A stretch of DNA of 64,000 nucleotides from Nitrosomonas sp. Lineage in GTDB: Bacteria > Pseudomonadota > Gammaproteobacteria > Burkholderiales > Nitrosomonadaceae. Shown here piece by piece: positions 29,364 to 39,143 of this stretch. A program made the position numbers and the translations under genes. The stretch covers positions 1-64,000 of the forward strand of contig NZ_JALHQJ010000002.1 in NCBI RefSeq assembly GCF_022842015.1, read 5' to 3'. The notes under the pieces were generated by a model. That model ran no database searches, was not told the DNA's origin, and was given only the letters and a program-made list of their open reading frames with translations. Each line of letters begins with the position of its first letter. Position 1 is the stretch's first letter.

Positions 29364-30502
29364 ATTAACTTGATCGATTTAAGAATTGCGCAGATTTTAG
29401 AGCGCATTGGATCACTTTTTCCCTGCTGAATCCAGCTTTTCTCAATCAAGTGGTAGGTAACAGATGCGAGTATCACGGTACATGCTAAGGTTGCGAGAAG
29501 AAAGACCAAGCCGGCATTGATATTTAAATTCTTTAGACTCAAGATGATGGGCAGGTGCCATAGATAAATGCCATAACTAATTTTTCCCAAATAATCGATA
29601 ATTCCGGAAAACCACCCAAGCGCCGTATTCGGCAGTGCAATCAGGAAGATTATTATCGCTGCGGCGCTTAAGCCAGTCAGAACTCTGAAAAAGCCCACAT
29701 AATACACAGAGCCCCAGTAGTTAGGCGTCACCCACAAAAGCTTGATCATGATAAAGCCTGCGCTGATAGCAATCAGCGCTTTGATTCCTAAGTGAGCCAA
29801 ATCATTGCGATTGCCTTTAACCAGAACCCATTTGCATGCGGCAATGCCAAATCCGAATACATCCAGTGAGCCGGGTAATTGAGCAGTTGCAAACCATAGC
29901 TTATGCGCACCTGCTGAGTGCAGCACGTAAAATGCCGCTATCTTCCACATGCAGGCGATTGCGCTAAACACCAACAGAATTTTCAGTGGCGAAGCACGTT
30001 TGATCCATTCCCAGAAAATAAGAATGAGGAGATAAAACTGCATTTCCACAGCGATGGTCCAATTTACGCCATTGATTGCGCCTTGAGTACTAGGAAAAAA
30101 ATTATGAAAGAATAAAAGGTGTGAAATGAATTGAAAGAAAATGTTAGATAGAGGCGTAAATAGGATTTGTGGCTGAATGAGGAAAACAAAAATAATGCAG
30201 GTAAAGAAATATAGGGGGGCGATTCTAAAAAAGCGATGGGAGGCATAGACCGATTTCCATGCAGATCCATAAGATTTCTCCAGTGAGAATGCACTAAAAT
30301 AAATGACAAATCCACTGATCACAAAAAATAAATCAACACCTAACCACCCGGTTCGCCACCATAAGTTGAGTCCTGTCACGGGAAAAGACGACCAGCTCGT
30401 ATGTTCAATTACGTGATAAACGACAACACTGATCGCTGCAAATGCGCGCAACTTATCCAGATTTGAAAAACGAATATTAGAGTCCACACGCAAGTTGCTC
30501 AT
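29360..30502 (-). CDS. Acyltransferase 3 (OafA/YrhL-like) family membrane protein
   Basis: NLDKLRAFAAISVVVYHV...GVDLFFVISGFVIYFS, GINWTIAVEMQFYLL-like motif. Confidence 0.9.
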   Translation of the reverse strand: MSNLRVDSNIRFSNLDKLRAFAAISVVVYHVIEHTSWSSFPVTGLNLWWRTGWLGVDLFFVISGFVIYFSAFSLEKSYGSAWKSVYASHRFFRIAPLYFFTCIIFVFLIQPQILFTPLSNIFFQFISHLLFFHNFFPSTQGAINGVNWTIAVEMQFYLLILIFWEWIKRASPLKILLVFSAIACMWKIAAFYVLHSAGAHKLWFATAQLPGSLDVFGFGIAACKWVLVKGNRNDLAHLGIKALIAISAGFIMIKLLWVTPNYWGSVYYVGFFRVLTGLSAAAIIIFLIALPNTALGWFSGIIDYLGKISYGIYLWHLPIILSLKNLNINAGLVFLLATLACTVILASVTYHLIEKSWIQQGKSDPMRSKICAILKSIKLI

Positions 30503-30580
30503 AAAATCATCTTTTTATGTGCTCGGGAATTCTCGGTTTATGTTTGCCGGTTGACTAACATACCGGAAACAAGTCTAAAA

Positions 30581-31126
30581 TCAGAAACAATGATCAATTT
30601 TTTCCACTTTATATAAGCGCTGGGATAGTGACGCATTTTGATGTGGAGTATATGCAGTCGGTGGATAATCACTCAGTAGATCTTGATTGCTATGGATTTC
30701 GATTTCGGATTGGGTGTGCTGCGGATTGCTGACATCTTTGATGGTCATGATCCAGTTTCCATTGCCATGGGTAATCGTTTCGTTGATTCTCCCAGAATAC
30801 CTTGGGTCGTGAATTTCTGTGATGTAATATGTTTTCGCAGCTTCGTCGTGCATTTGCGGGTATCCGTGGACTTGCAGCGATTCATGATAGATGAAATATG
30901 TCGTGATATCACGCCAGGTATGACGATGCCATTTCGGCAAATGAAAGCCATCATCGCTTTTTAAGCATTCCGCAATTTCTATATAATTTTTACCGCTGCT
31001 GTGGCTATAAATAACCTTCTGGCTTAGTAATGCTTCTCGTGCAGGTGCTGTCATGCAAGCGGGCAACAGGAGCCCGCATAGCCCGCATAGCAGAAATGTG
31101 ATCAGTCTATTCTGGGAGGAGTGCAT
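30581..31126 (-). CDS. Hypothetical lipoprotein
   Basis: Signal peptide with lipobox LLLPAC. Confidence 0.6.
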   Translation of the reverse strand: MHSSQNRLITFLLCGLCGLLLPACMTAPAREALLSQKVIYSHSSGKNYIEIAECLKSDDGFHLPKWHRHTWRDITTYFIYHESLQVHGYPQMHDEAAKTYYITEIHDPRYSGRINETITHGNGNWIMTIKDVSNPQHTQSEIEIHSNQDLLSDYPPTAYTPHQNASLSQRLYKVEKIDHCF

Positions 31127-31466
31127 ATCAAATTGAAAGTATTTTTATCCGGTTCCGCAGTTGTCGAGTTGCTGAGGATTCGCACTTGATGGAAAAGTCG
31201 AATGGTATCAGATACTCTTTTCTTTTGTATTGTACACTTGGGCGAGGGCCGAAATTTATCAAAGGCCGGTTAGGCAATGCAGGAAGAGACTCGATATGCT
31301 CTGCAGGTAATAACACAATTTTTCAGATTGTTATGAAAAATTCTTGGGCTGTCCATACGGATAATTTTTTGAGCATACCTTGGTTTATAGTAAACTCTCG
31401 TTTTACTAGTTACAATTAATATTTTTCAGAAATTAATCAGACTCTATTATTTACTTAGGATTGTTC

Positions 31467-32684
31467 ATGAATACCGAAGATTTTCGTCCCGAAAAAGAAA
31501 TTAAAGTTTTTTATCCACCGCAACGGGTTTTGATGGGGCCCGGACCATCGGATACGCATCCGCGTGTATTGAATGCTATGGCTCGCCCAACCCTGGGGCA
31601 CTTGGATCCCGTTTTTACCGAGATGATGGAAGAAATCAAAGGCCTGATGCGCTATGCCTTCCAAACCAAAAATCGCATGACTTTCCCGGTTTCTGGGCCT
31701 GGGTCGGTGGGTATGGAGATGTGTTTTGTCAATATGATCGAGCCGGGTGACAAGGTGATTGTTTGCAGTAATGGGGTGTTTGGCGGTCGTATGATCGAGA
31801 ACGTCGAACGACATGGTGGTGTTGCGGTCGCGGTGATGGATAAGTGGGGAGAGCCGGTCGATCCACAGAAAGTTGAAGATGCGCTGAAAAAAAATCCCGA
31901 TACCAAGATTATCGCGTTTGTGCATGCTGAAACCTCAACCGGCGCTTCATCAGATGCCAAAACGCTGTGCGAGCTTGCACATAAGTATGATTGCATGACC
32001 ATTGTTGACACGGTTACATCGCTTGGCGGGACACCCATCAAGGTTGACGAATGGGGAATTGATGCGATCTATTCCGGCAGTCAGAAATGTTTGTCCTGCC
32101 CTCCAGGCCTATCGCCGGTGAGTTTCTCCGATCGTGTGACGGAACTGGTTAAAAATCGCAAAACCAAAGTGCATAGCTGGTTCATGGATATCAGTCTGTT
32201 GTTGAATTACTGGGGATCGGCTGCGCGTACTTATCACCATACTGCGCCGACCAATGCGCTGTATGCATTGCATGAATCTTTGCTGATGCTGGCGGAAGAA
32301 GGTTTGGAGCATTCCTGGGCGCGTCATCGCAATAATTACGAGGCACTCAAAGACGGTTTTGCGGCATTAGGAATGGATTATGTGGTTGCTGAGCAATATC
32401 GTCTGCCGCAATTGAACTCCGTTTTTGTGCCGGCTGGTGTTGATGAAAAAGAGGTACGCCGCCGTCTGTTAGCTGAATATAGCCTTGAAATAGGTGCTGG
32501 ATTAGGTGATTTCGCCGGGAAAGTATGGCGTTTCGGATTGATGGGCACATCTAGCAGGATAGATAAGGTGATTTTCTGCCTGAATGCGCTGGAAACGATC
32601 TTGTCCGATATGGGAGTGAAAGTAGAGCGCGGTGCTGCTGCGGCTGCGGCGCATAAGTGCTATGCTGCAAATCCTATGCTCTAA
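31467..32684 (+). CDS. Class V aminotransferase: alanine/serine--glyoxylate aminotransferase family
   Basis: RVLMGPGPSDTHPRVLNAMARPTLGHLDPVF...DAIYSGSQKCLSCPPGLSPVSFS (PLP Lys motif). Confidence 0.9.
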   Translation: MNTEDFRPEKEIKVFYPPQRVLMGPGPSDTHPRVLNAMARPTLGHLDPVFTEMMEEIKGLMRYAFQTKNRMTFPVSGPGSVGMEMCFVNMIEPGDKVIVCSNGVFGGRMIENVERHGGVAVAVMDKWGEPVDPQKVEDALKKNPDTKIIAFVHAETSTGASSDAKTLCELAHKYDCMTIVDTVTSLGGTPIKVDEWGIDAIYSGSQKCLSCPPGLSPVSFSDRVTELVKNRKTKVHSWFMDISLLLNYWGSAARTYHHTAPTNALYALHESLLMLAEEGLEHSWARHRNNYEALKDGFAALGMDYVVAEQYRLPQLNSVFVPAGVDEKEVRRRLLAEYSLEIGAGLGDFAGKVWRFGLMGTSSRIDKVIFCLNALETILSDMGVKVERGAAAAAAHKCYAANPML

Positions 32685-32718
32685 GACCATATTCAGTTAG
32701 TTGCAATAGGACAATTTG

Positions 32719-32763
32719 AACCACTTTCTTATCGGATGCGATGGGGAAGTGGTTAATTTTTTG
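32719..32763 (+). terminator. Rho-independent-type terminator
   Basis: AACCACTT...ATCG-gatg-CGAT...AAGTGGTT followed by AATTTTTTG. Confidence 0.6.
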
Positions 32764-32772
32764 TAATCCAGC

Positions 32773-33786
32773 ATGGATAATCCGGTCATTATGGTTTTGG
32801 GTTTTCCTGTATCGATAGCTGTGGCAGCACCACTGTTGTCATTTTTGTTATCATTCTTCTTCATTTTATGGTTGATTAAAGTAAGAACGGACTGGGTTCT
32901 GGATCGACCCAATGAACGTTCGCTTCATTCTGTGCCCGTTTCGCGTATCGGTGGTTTAGGCCTGCTTCTTGGAGTAGTTGCAGTTTGGTTGTGTTTCTCG
33001 ATTACGATTCCTAATACAGTATTAATTGGTGCCGGGTTGTTGATGGTAATATCATTGGCTGATGATGTTTGGCGAATTCCGGTTTGGTGTCGGCTGATGG
33101 TTCACACGGTAGTTGCCATTGGATTTTCCATCGTATTTTTATTGGATGCCTATGGCTGGGGGCTTGTGATTTTCACGGTTGTAGTAGTTATCTGGATGTC
33201 GAATCTTTACAATTTCATGGATGGTTCTGATGGTCTGGCGGGTGGAATGACGGTGATTGGATTCGGAGTCTACGGATGGCTTGCCTACGTGGCAGGCAAT
33301 AACAATTTTGCTGTGATAAATTTTTCGATAGCTGCGGCGGCAACGGCTTTTTTAATTCATAATTTTTATCCGGCACGTATTTTTATGGGTGATGTGGGAT
33401 CGATCCCTCTGGGATATCTGGCGGCTGTCATAGGCTTGCTGGGGTGGCTTGATCGACTTTGGTCAATATGGGTACCCGTACTTATTTTCTCACCTTTTAT
33501 CGCAGATGCAACGGTAACACTGATAAAACGATTATTTCAAGGAAAAAGAATCTGGCAAGCGCATTGTGAACACTATTACCAACGCATGGTTCAAAGCAGT
33601 TTAGGTCATCGGAATACAGCGTTAGTGGCTTATGGGTTGATGCTGACAACCGGAGCAAGTGCGGTATGGGCTAATGCGCAAGATGTGGCGTTACAAATCC
33701 GGATGGCGATGATTTGGGGGAGTGTGTATTTGGTATTAATGGTTGTTTCTGATTGGCATCACAAAACTCACTCCGATCAAGGATAA
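32773..33786 (+). CDS. Glycosyltransferase family 4 (WecA/MraY-like polyprenyl-phosphate sugar-1-P transferase)
   Basis: DRPNERSLHSVPVSRIGGLGLLLG, NLYNFMDGSDGLAGG, FPARIFMGDVGSIPLGYL-like motifs. Confidence 0.9.
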   Translation: MDNPVIMVLGFPVSIAVAAPLLSFLLSFFFILWLIKVRTDWVLDRPNERSLHSVPVSRIGGLGLLLGVVAVWLCFSITIPNTVLIGAGLLMVISLADDVWRIPVWCRLMVHTVVAIGFSIVFLLDAYGWGLVIFTVVVVIWMSNLYNFMDGSDGLAGGMTVIGFGVYGWLAYVAGNNNFAVINFSIAAAATAFLIHNFYPARIFMGDVGSIPLGYLAAVIGLLGWLDRLWSIWVPVLIFSPFIADATVTLIKRLFQGKRIWQAHCEHYYQRMVQSSLGHRNTALVAYGLMLTTGASAVWANAQDVALQIRMAMIWGSVYLVLMVVSDWHHKTHSDQG

Positions 33787-33791
33787 GATAA

Positions 33792-35681
33792 ATGTTTTCC
33801 AACCGATACGGAATCCGTACTTTTATTGCTTTTACCCATGACTTTATCGCAGTTGCTGCGGCTTGGTGGGTGGCTTATTTGTGCCGTTTTAATTTTGAAA
33901 TACCACCTTCATCAGTAATATTTTTACTGCAAACCATGCCTTGGATTGTATTGATCCAAGGCAGTTTCTTTTTGTGGTTGGGGCTTTATCGAGGGTTATG
34001 GCGTTATGCCAGTTTGCCTGATTTAAAAAGAATTGTTGTGGCTGTGGCTGTCGGCTCAGTAGCGGTCACGTTAATGTTGTGGTTATTTAACTTGTTGGGC
34101 AATGTTCCCGGTGCAGTAATGATGCTGGCTCCATTGTTATTGCTGCTAATTATGGGCGGTAGCCGCTTGATATACCGGGCGTGGAAAGAACGTCGTCTGT
34201 ACAGCCTGGAAAGTTATGAAGCGAAGCTGGTATTGATTTTGGGTGCTGGCAGAACGGCCGTAAATCTGATGAAAGCTTTAACAGGAAGTCGTGAGTGGCA
34301 TGTGGTGGGTATACTGGATGATGACCCCAGAAAATTAGGTACGCGCTTACAGGGCGTGCGTGTGCGTGGGACGATCAGCGAATTGCCGCAATGGGTGCAG
34401 AAACTGAATGTTGGGCATGTGATTATCGCTATACCATCCGTTTCTCGCCGGATACACCGACAAGCTTTGGAGATGTGTTCGGAAATCGGCGTGAAAGCGA
34501 TGACAGTGCCTTCCTATGCGGATTTGATCAACGGTAAGACGACGGTGTCACAGATTCGTGAAATCCAACTGGATGATTTGTTAGGTAGAGCCCCCGTGGT
34601 TTTGGATGACGAGGGCTTACATGATTTGTTGACAGGAAAGGTGATTCTGGTGACAGGAGCTGGCGGTTCGATTGGCGCGGAGTTGTGTCGCCAACTTGTT
34701 GCATTTGAACCAAAATATATTGTTTTTGTTGAGCTAAGCGAGTTCTCGCTCTACACTGTTCAAGAAGAATTCTTGACTCGTTATCCGGCAATGAATATGT
34801 CATTTGTAATTGGTGACATCAAAGATCATGCGCGGATGACACAATTATTCACGCAATTTCATCCTACAGTAGTTTTTCATGCTGCTGCGTATAAGCATGT
34901 ACCACTGATGGAGCAAGAGAATGCGTGTCAGGCTATTTTGAATAATGTGCTGGGTACTCATGTGCTGGCCCAGGTGGCGATTGATTTTGCGGTGGAAAAA
35001 TTTGTGTTGATTTCCACCGACAAGGCGGTCAACCCTGTGAGCGTCATGGGCGCCAGCAAGCGCCTGGCAGAAATGGTATGCCAAGCTTTGCAGCAATCTA
35101 TCTCAAAGCATGTAAATTTTGATCAGGATCATCCATCGCACCAGACCTGTTTTGTTATGGTGCGGTTCGGCAATGTACTGGGTAGTGCCGGCAGTGTCAT
35201 TCCAAAATTCCGTGAGCAGATTGCAAAAGGCGGTCCGATTACCATCACCCATCCAGAAATGACACGTTATTTCATGTCTATTCCGGAAGCTGCGCAACTG
35301 GTATTGCAAGCCGGGTTGATGGGCGGTACGCAAAGTGGTGGTGAAATATTTGTGCTGGATATGGGGGATCCGGTGAAAATTGTTGATCTGGCCAATGATT
35401 TGATCCATTTGTCCGGTTTGGCGGAAGGTGATATTCGTGTTGAATTTACGGGATTGCGTCCAGGTGAGAAGCTACATGAGGAGTTATTGTCGACAAGCGA
35501 AAGCACACTCCCGACACCGCATCAAAAATTACGTATTGCGCAGGCATGCCAGATGGATGAACAGTGGCTGTCGGAGTTAACGACTTGGCTGGATAAAGTG
35601 ACCGTATTAAGCGATCAGGAAGTTCGTGAGCAGCTGACTAAATGGGTGCCCGAGTATACCCCTAAAGGAGTGGAGCATTGA
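33792..35681 (+). CDS. Polysaccharide biosynthesis nucleoside-diphosphate-sugar dehydratase/epimerase (WbpM/CapD/PglF family)
   Basis: N-terminal TM segments, VLILGAGRTAV, VILVTGAGGSIGAELCRQL, VSVMGASKRLAEM. Confidence 0.92.
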   Translation: MFSNRYGIRTFIAFTHDFIAVAAAWWVAYLCRFNFEIPPSSVIFLLQTMPWIVLIQGSFFLWLGLYRGLWRYASLPDLKRIVVAVAVGSVAVTLMLWLFNLLGNVPGAVMMLAPLLLLLIMGGSRLIYRAWKERRLYSLESYEAKLVLILGAGRTAVNLMKALTGSREWHVVGILDDDPRKLGTRLQGVRVRGTISELPQWVQKLNVGHVIIAIPSVSRRIHRQALEMCSEIGVKAMTVPSYADLINGKTTVSQIREIQLDDLLGRAPVVLDDEGLHDLLTGKVILVTGAGGSIGAELCRQLVAFEPKYIVFVELSEFSLYTVQEEFLTRYPAMNMSFVIGDIKDHARMTQLFTQFHPTVVFHAAAYKHVPLMEQENACQAILNNVLGTHVLAQVAIDFAVEKFVLISTDKAVNPVSVMGASKRLAEMVCQALQQSISKHVNFDQDHPSHQTCFVMVRFGNVLGSAGSVIPKFREQIAKGGPITITHPEMTRYFMSIPEAAQLVLQAGLMGGTQSGGEIFVLDMGDPVKIVDLANDLIHLSGLAEGDIRVEFTGLRPGEKLHEELLSTSESTLPTPHQKLRIAQACQMDEQWLSELTTWLDKVTVLSDQEVREQLTKWVPEYTPKGVEH

Positions 35682-35735
35682 GCTGTCAAAAATATTCTGT
35701 TTTCTATTCACGGTGAGATTTCTGAAAATTGGATG

Positions 35736-37448
35736 CTAATGCTTGGTAAGCCGGCTATCTTGCATTAATTGAGAATGTCCGGAGGTTTTCAAGTTTTCTG
35801 TGATACATCCATTTTCCAGAACTACAATTCGATCAATCTTTTTTAATTGTGGAACCTGCTGATTGAAAATCAACGTGGTGCGTTTTTGCATTAGTGTTTC
35901 TAAAACAAAGAGCAGGTTTGCGGAATCAGGTTCTTGTGTTGTAAATACTTCATCCAGAATCAATATGGGGGCACTTTTTAGAAATGCTCGTGCGATTGCC
36001 AGTTGAATTAATTGTTTACTGCTGATTTCATTGTCATTCTTGTTGATTTGAGTTTGTAAGCCTTCAGGCATGTTCCGGATAAATTCCATAGCATGGGAAG
36101 CATGTGCGGCAGAGGTGATTTTTGCTTCATTGGCGCATCGCATTGCGCCGTAGGCGATGTTGCCGGCAATTCTGTCATCAAGCAGGAAAGGGTCGGCGGA
36201 TACCAGAGCAATATTGGTATGTATATGATTTATCTTGATTTCGTTAAGTGGATATTCATCCAGCAATATTTTTCCGCTAGAGGGTTGTCGCAGACGGAGT
36301 ATTAAATCAATGAGTGCAGTTTTTTCTGCTTCAGTATATCCAGTAAAAACAATGACATCAGATGGTCTGATTGTTAAGTTTATATGATTCAGAATGGATT
36401 TTATTGGAATTTGGCCATTGAGGCGTACTTGTTCAAATTTCAGTTTGCCGCGGAGCTGTTGGATACTGAAAGTGCCTGTATCCTGTTCGGGAGCCAGATC
36501 AAGAAACGAAAAAACGGTTTCTATCATTTCCTGGTCATGTTCAAGTTGCCTGGGAATGCCAGCGATACGGCGAAGCGGAAAAATAAGCAGTAATGCAACG
36601 GTTATCAATGCGCCTGCTTCGGATAGGCTTAGTGCATCATTCGTAGCCTGTAATGCCATAAGGTAAGTAACAGCGATTAGCATTAATGCAGTCATAAACT
36701 GACTTGAGGGAATAGCCATGGCCCTGATCTTTGCGGGTTGCATTTCGGTATGAAACAGCCTCTCGGAAATGCTTCCAAGGCGTTGGCTTTCGTCAGCTTG
36801 CCCGCCATCCAGTCTGATTTTTCGGTAATGTTTGACAGACTGTGTCAGGTGTTTGGTCAGCTCTTCTAAAGTCAATGAGTTATTTTGATTATTTCTGTTG
36901 AAATGGCTGCGGATCATCTCGTGCATTAATACGATGAATGTTGTTACCAACAGCAGCAGTAGCGAGAATTCCTGATTGAGATATAGCGTGCAAATTAATA
37001 ATCCAATGATAGAAAGACAATCTTGGACCAGCAGGGCAATGTAACGAACTGTGGTCTGAGTGATTCGATTGATGTGAGATATCAATGTGTCGATTTGATT
37101 ATTCTGATTAAGATAAGCGTAGTAATCCACCGGTAGCGACAAAAGCTTATCAAAAAAATCCATGCGCAGATCAGCACCCAGCTTCCCACTGACTCTGCTG
37201 ACAAAATAGAGACTTATGTAACCAAAAATCCAACGTACGGCAAATAATGCAATGATGGCCATTGATGTCGTTTGTATCAACAATAAATCTTTCAGAAGGA
37301 ACATGCTTGCAAGCATTTGTTCAATCAGTATGGGTAGGTAAGCCATGCTTGTTGCCAGGATTAACATGGCAATTAATACGCATACGAGTAATTTCCCATA
37401 AGGCGCAAGTTTTTTGAGCAAGCGGAGGTGGAATTGCGGAAAGATCAT
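35736..37448 (-). CDS. ABC exporter (MsbA-like TMD-NBD half-transporter) with degenerate nucleotide-binding motifs
   Basis: TMD helices and NBD with intact Walker B (APILILDEVF) but Walker A GYTEAEKT, signature SSKQL, H-loop FNQQ. Confidence 0.85.
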   Translation of the reverse strand: MIFPQFHLRLLKKLAPYGKLLVCVLIAMLILATSMAYLPILIEQMLASMFLLKDLLLIQTTSMAIIALFAVRWIFGYISLYFVSRVSGKLGADLRMDFFDKLLSLPVDYYAYLNQNNQIDTLISHINRITQTTVRYIALLVQDCLSIIGLLICTLYLNQEFSLLLLLVTTFIVLMHEMIRSHFNRNNQNNSLTLEELTKHLTQSVKHYRKIRLDGGQADESQRLGSISERLFHTEMQPAKIRAMAIPSSQFMTALMLIAVTYLMALQATNDALSLSEAGALITVALLLIFPLRRIAGIPRQLEHDQEMIETVFSFLDLAPEQDTGTFSIQQLRGKLKFEQVRLNGQIPIKSILNHINLTIRPSDVIVFTGYTEAEKTALIDLILRLRQPSSGKILLDEYPLNEIKINHIHTNIALVSADPFLLDDRIAGNIAYGAMRCANEAKITSAAHASHAMEFIRNMPEGLQTQINKNDNEISSKQLIQLAIARAFLKSAPILILDEVFTTQEPDSANLLFVLETLMQKRTTLIFNQQVPQLKKIDRIVVLENGCITENLKTSGHSQLMQDSRLTKH

Positions 37449-37599
37449 AATGTGTAATTCTACATCAACATACTGTAATTATTGCATCGTGTAATTTGCT
37501 GGAATATGAACCAGATATAGTACAATCGCCGTTCTTTCTAGTAAACGAGTCCGGATGGAAACGAGCTTTAACCAGTTTGTGAACATCACGATGTAATGA

Positions 37600-38532
37600 A
37601 TGCCAATATTATATACTTCTGATAAAACACGAGATTTTCCAGGAGCAGTTGCTCCTCGACGTAAGGGCATTGTTCTTGCGGGCGGTTCCGGGACACGGCT
37701 TTATCCAGTCACACAAACAGTATCTAAGCAATTGTTGCCAGTATTCGATAAGCCAATGATTTATTATCCGCTTAGTACGCTGATGTTAGCGGGTATTCGA
37801 GAGATTCTAGTTATTTCGACTCCGCGTGACGTAGCCAATTATCAACAATTATTGCGAGATGGAAATCAATGGGGATTGAGTATTACCTACGCTGAACAAT
37901 CTTCGCCCGACGGCCTGGCGCAAGCCTTCCTGATTGGCAAGTCGTTCATCGGCAATGATTGTTCAGCACTGGTATTGGGCGATAACATTTTTTATGGGCA
38001 TGATTTTCATCATTTGTTGTTAAACGCAATGCAGCGTATCAATGGAGCCAGTGTTTTTGCCTATCACGTGCACGATCCGGAACGATATGGCGTGGTCGAG
38101 TTTGATGCTACGGGCAAGGTGGTGAATCTGGAAGAAAAGCCCCAACATCCCAAGTCCAATTATGCGGTAACGGGACTCTATTTTTATGATCAGCACGTAG
38201 TTGATTATGCCGAAAGCTTGAAGCCTTCTCATCGCAACGAGCTGGAAATTACTGATTTGAACCGCATTTATCTTGAAAATTCCGCGCTCAGTGTTGAAAT
38301 CATGCGGCGTGGTTATGCCTGGCTGGATACGGGTACTCATGAGTCCTTGCTCGATGCAAGTCAATTTGTTGCGACGATCGAACGTCGGCAGGGATTGAAA
38401 ATTGCTTGTCCGGAAGAAATCGCATTCCTGCGTGGCTGGATTAGTGCCTCTCAGCTGGAGGCGCTGGCGATGCCATTGGCGAAGAATGGCTATGGTCAGT
38501 ACCTGTTGCATGTATTAAAACGTGAATTTTGA
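37600..38532 (+). CDS. rfbA: Glucose-1-phosphate thymidylyltransferase
   Basis: [50 protein letters not shown]. Confidence 0.95.
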   Translation: MPILYTSDKTRDFPGAVAPRRKGIVLAGGSGTRLYPVTQTVSKQLLPVFDKPMIYYPLSTLMLAGIREILVISTPRDVANYQQLLRDGNQWGLSITYAEQSSPDGLAQAFLIGKSFIGNDCSALVLGDNIFYGHDFHHLLLNAMQRINGASVFAYHVHDPERYGVVEFDATGKVVNLEEKPQHPKSNYAVTGLYFYDQHVVDYAESLKPSHRNELEITDLNRIYLENSALSVEIMRRGYAWLDTGTHESLLDASQFVATIERRQGLKIACPEEIAFLRGWISASQLEALAMPLAKNGYGQYLLHVLKREF

Positions 38533-38547
38533 CTAAGGTACATACGG

Positions 38548-39093
38548 ATGAAGTCGACACCACTTGCAGTTCCAGATGTTCTGCTGATCGAACCTAGAGT
38601 TTTCGGCGATGAACGTGGATTTTTCTATGAGAGCTTCAATCAACGCAGTTTTGAGTCGGTTATTGGAGAGTCAGTGCAGTTTGTGCAAAGTAACCATTCG
38701 CGCTCTGCGCGCAATGTTTTGCGTGGTTTGCATTATCAAATCAAACAAGCGCAGGGGAAACTCGCGCGCGTGGTAGTGGGAGAAGTATTCGACGTGGCTG
38801 TGGATATTCGCCGATCTTCACCAACTTTTGGAAAATGGGTGGGTGGAGTATTGAGCGCCGAGAACAAGAATCAATTATGGATTCCACCCGGTTTCGCGCA
38901 TGGCTTTGTTGTATTGTCCGATTACGCCGAGTTTTTGTATAACACCACTGATTACTGGGCGCCCGAGCACGAACGCTGTATTGTTTGGGATGATCCGGTT
39001 TTGGCCATTAACTGGCCGATTACCGGGGCACCAGTATTGTCCGACAAAGATGCATGTGGCGTAACGTTCGATAATGCTGAGGTATATGATTAA
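38548..39093 (+). CDS. rfbC: dTDP-4-dehydrorhamnose 3,5-epimerase
   Basis: DERGFFYESFNQRSF...NVLRGLHYQ...WIPPGFAHGFVVLSDYAEFLYNTTDYWAPEHER. Confidence 0.95.
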   Translation: MKSTPLAVPDVLLIEPRVFGDERGFFYESFNQRSFESVIGESVQFVQSNHSRSARNVLRGLHYQIKQAQGKLARVVVGEVFDVAVDIRRSSPTFGKWVGGVLSAENKNQLWIPPGFAHGFVVLSDYAEFLYNTTDYWAPEHERCIVWDDPVLAINWPITGAPVLSDKDACGVTFDNAEVYD

Positions 39094-39143
39094 TTGATAA
39101 TTTTAGTGCAGAAATTGCAAGCCTAATCGAATTTATTTGAATA

